Positions 5,142 to 5,458 of a DNA stretch of 5,458 bases are shown here, piece by piece. This DNA is from Chitinophagaceae bacterium (GTDB lineage: Bacteria; Bacteroidota; Bacteroidia; Chitinophagales; Chitinophagaceae): assembly GCA_014379785.1 (NCBI GenBank), contig JACMLD010000385.1, positions 1 through 5,458 of the forward strand, read 5' to 3'. The position numbers and the translations under genes are program-made. The notes under the pieces were generated by a model. It did no database searches. It was given only the letters and a program-made list of their open reading frames with translations, and was not told where the DNA came from. Each line of letters opens with the position of its first letter. Within the stretch, counting starts at the first letter, position 1.

Positions 5142-5185
5142 GGGATTTCTCCGCCCTGGCCCTTCGGGCCGGAGTCGAAATGACG
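5142..5185. repeat. GC-rich hairpin element, probable dispersed intergenic repeat
   Basis: The element runs from GGGATTTCTCC to GTCGAAATGACG. In its centre GGCCC (5158-5162) and GGGCC (5166-5170) form a tight hairpin with a 3-nt loop. The outer arms ATTTCTCC (5145-5152) and GGAG-TCG-AAAT (5171-5181) are complementary apart from a 3-nt insertion. From memory, the arm pair with GTCATTTCG on one side and GAGAAATC on the other is a recurrent intergenic repeat in many bacterial genomes, so this is probably one copy of a dispersed, non-coding palindromic family. A single window cannot prove dispersion. It is more GC-rich than the sequence next to it. No T-run follows on either strand, so I do not call it a terminator. 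Confidence 0.6.
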
Positions 5186-5213
5186 GCAACACGGCTGGCC
5201 AACAGACACCGAG

Positions 5214-5282
5214 TCAACCAGTCAACGGATCAAACAGTCAACAAATCAACGATTCAACTATTCAACAACCCAACCAATCAAG
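5214..5282. repeat. Nine-unit 8-bp periodic array, TCAAC plus three variable bases
   Basis: TCAAC-like pentamers begin at 5214, 5222, 5230, 5238, 5246, 5254, 5262, 5270 and 5278, an exact 8-bp period over nine units. Six are perfect TCAAC and three have one change (TCAAA, CCAAC, TCAAG). The three bases between units (GAG, CAG, GGA, CAG, AAA, GAT, TAT, AAC) show no clear consensus. The last unit overlaps the stop codon of the upstream partial gene, so the array abuts that gene's 3' end. Two inverse copies (GTTGA at 5113-5117 and 5128-5132) lie on the far side of the hairpin element. The function is unknown; the period is not a multiple of three, which argues against coding. Confidence 0.85.
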
Positions 5283-5458
5283 CCATATTCAACTCCACCT
5301 TCGTCATCGAATAATGATGATTCTGCAGCTCGTGTACAAAAAGCGCATGATTGAAATGCCTTCTGTCCTCACGATACCATATCTCTATATCGGAAAAATT
5401 GTCCCGGGATGGAACAACGACCCTGAAAGCCCCTTTCATATACTTTACCCTGCCATCC
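5278..5458 (-). CDS. 3' end of an unrecognised gene
   Basis: An open frame enters from the right edge and ends at TGA 5280-5278, giving 59 C-terminal residues. The sequence includes GAFRVVVPSRDNFSDIEIWY, then REDRRHFNHALFVHELQNHH, and ends TKVELNMA. It has a natural-looking composition with aromatic and charged residues, three His near the end, and no membrane segment. I do not recognise the family. It is clearly not the C-terminus of methionine aminopeptidase or SecY, the neighbours often found upstream of infA. The same-strand orientation suits a gene upstream of the infA operon, but the 280-bp gap with its own promoter suggests a separate unit. The short visible length leaves some chance that the frame is spurious. 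Confidence 0.6.
   Translation of the reverse strand, partial: DGRVKYMKGAFRVVVPSRDNFSDIEIWYREDRRHFNHALFVHELQNHHYSMTKVELNMA

Noticed and set aside
5214..5282. CRISPR array
   Set aside because: Units are 8 bp with 3-bp spacers, far below CRISPR repeat and spacer sizes, and no cas genes are present.
5078..5314. Plus-strand 78-codon ORF across the spacer
   Set aside because: It runs through the hairpin element and the 8-bp periodic array and ends antisense to the partial gene. Its Asn/Gln/Thr-rich translation is just the repeat read as codons.

Overview
The window reads as a piece of a Bacteroidota chromosome, most like the Chitinophagaceae/Sphingobacteriia side of the phylum. The evidence is as follows. 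The gene order is infA-rpmJ-rpsM-rpsK-rpsD-rpoA-rplQ followed by carA. The L36 protein lacks three of its four zinc ligands, as in other Bacteroidota. L17 carries a long Lys/Ala/Glu-rich tail. No gene start has a Shine-Dalgarno sequence; the leaders are A-rich instead. A TAnnTTTG-type -7 promoter box precedes infA. The exact genus cannot be read from this segment.

Every gene I can support lies on the minus strand, so transcription runs from high to low coordinates. The right edge (5278-5458) holds the 3' end of an unrecognised gene. A non-coding spacer of about 280 bp (4998-5277) follows. It contains nine TCAAC-type units at an exact 8-bp period, a GC-rich hairpin element of a type I believe is dispersed in bacterial genomes, a pair of identical AGAATTCT palindromes and a promoter for infA. 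The translation and transcription block follows: infA (IF-1), rpmJ (L36, missed by a minimum-length ORF search), rpsM (S13), rpsK (S11), rpsD (S4), rpoA (RNA polymerase alpha) and rplQ (L17). A clear intrinsic terminator (1277-1306) ends the block. After it come carA (small subunit of carbamoyl-phosphate synthase) and the first 27 codons of aroQ (type II 3-dehydroquinate dehydratase), cut by the left edge.

The coding content is ordinary housekeeping: initiation, ribosome assembly, the alpha subunit that nucleates RNA polymerase, then one pyrimidine/arginine step and one shikimate step. The non-coding parts are more interesting. The rpsM-rpsK spacer (154 nt) and the rpsK-rpsD spacer (107 nt) are long for this operon and carry inverted repeats. 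In two of these, the single non-Watson-Crick position is G-U in the transcribed strand but A-C in the other, as expected for structured RNA made from the minus strand. They are candidates for an autoregulatory leader, with S4 as the obvious candidate ligand, but this is inference. I see no defence system, CRISPR array, tRNA, rRNA or intact mobile element.
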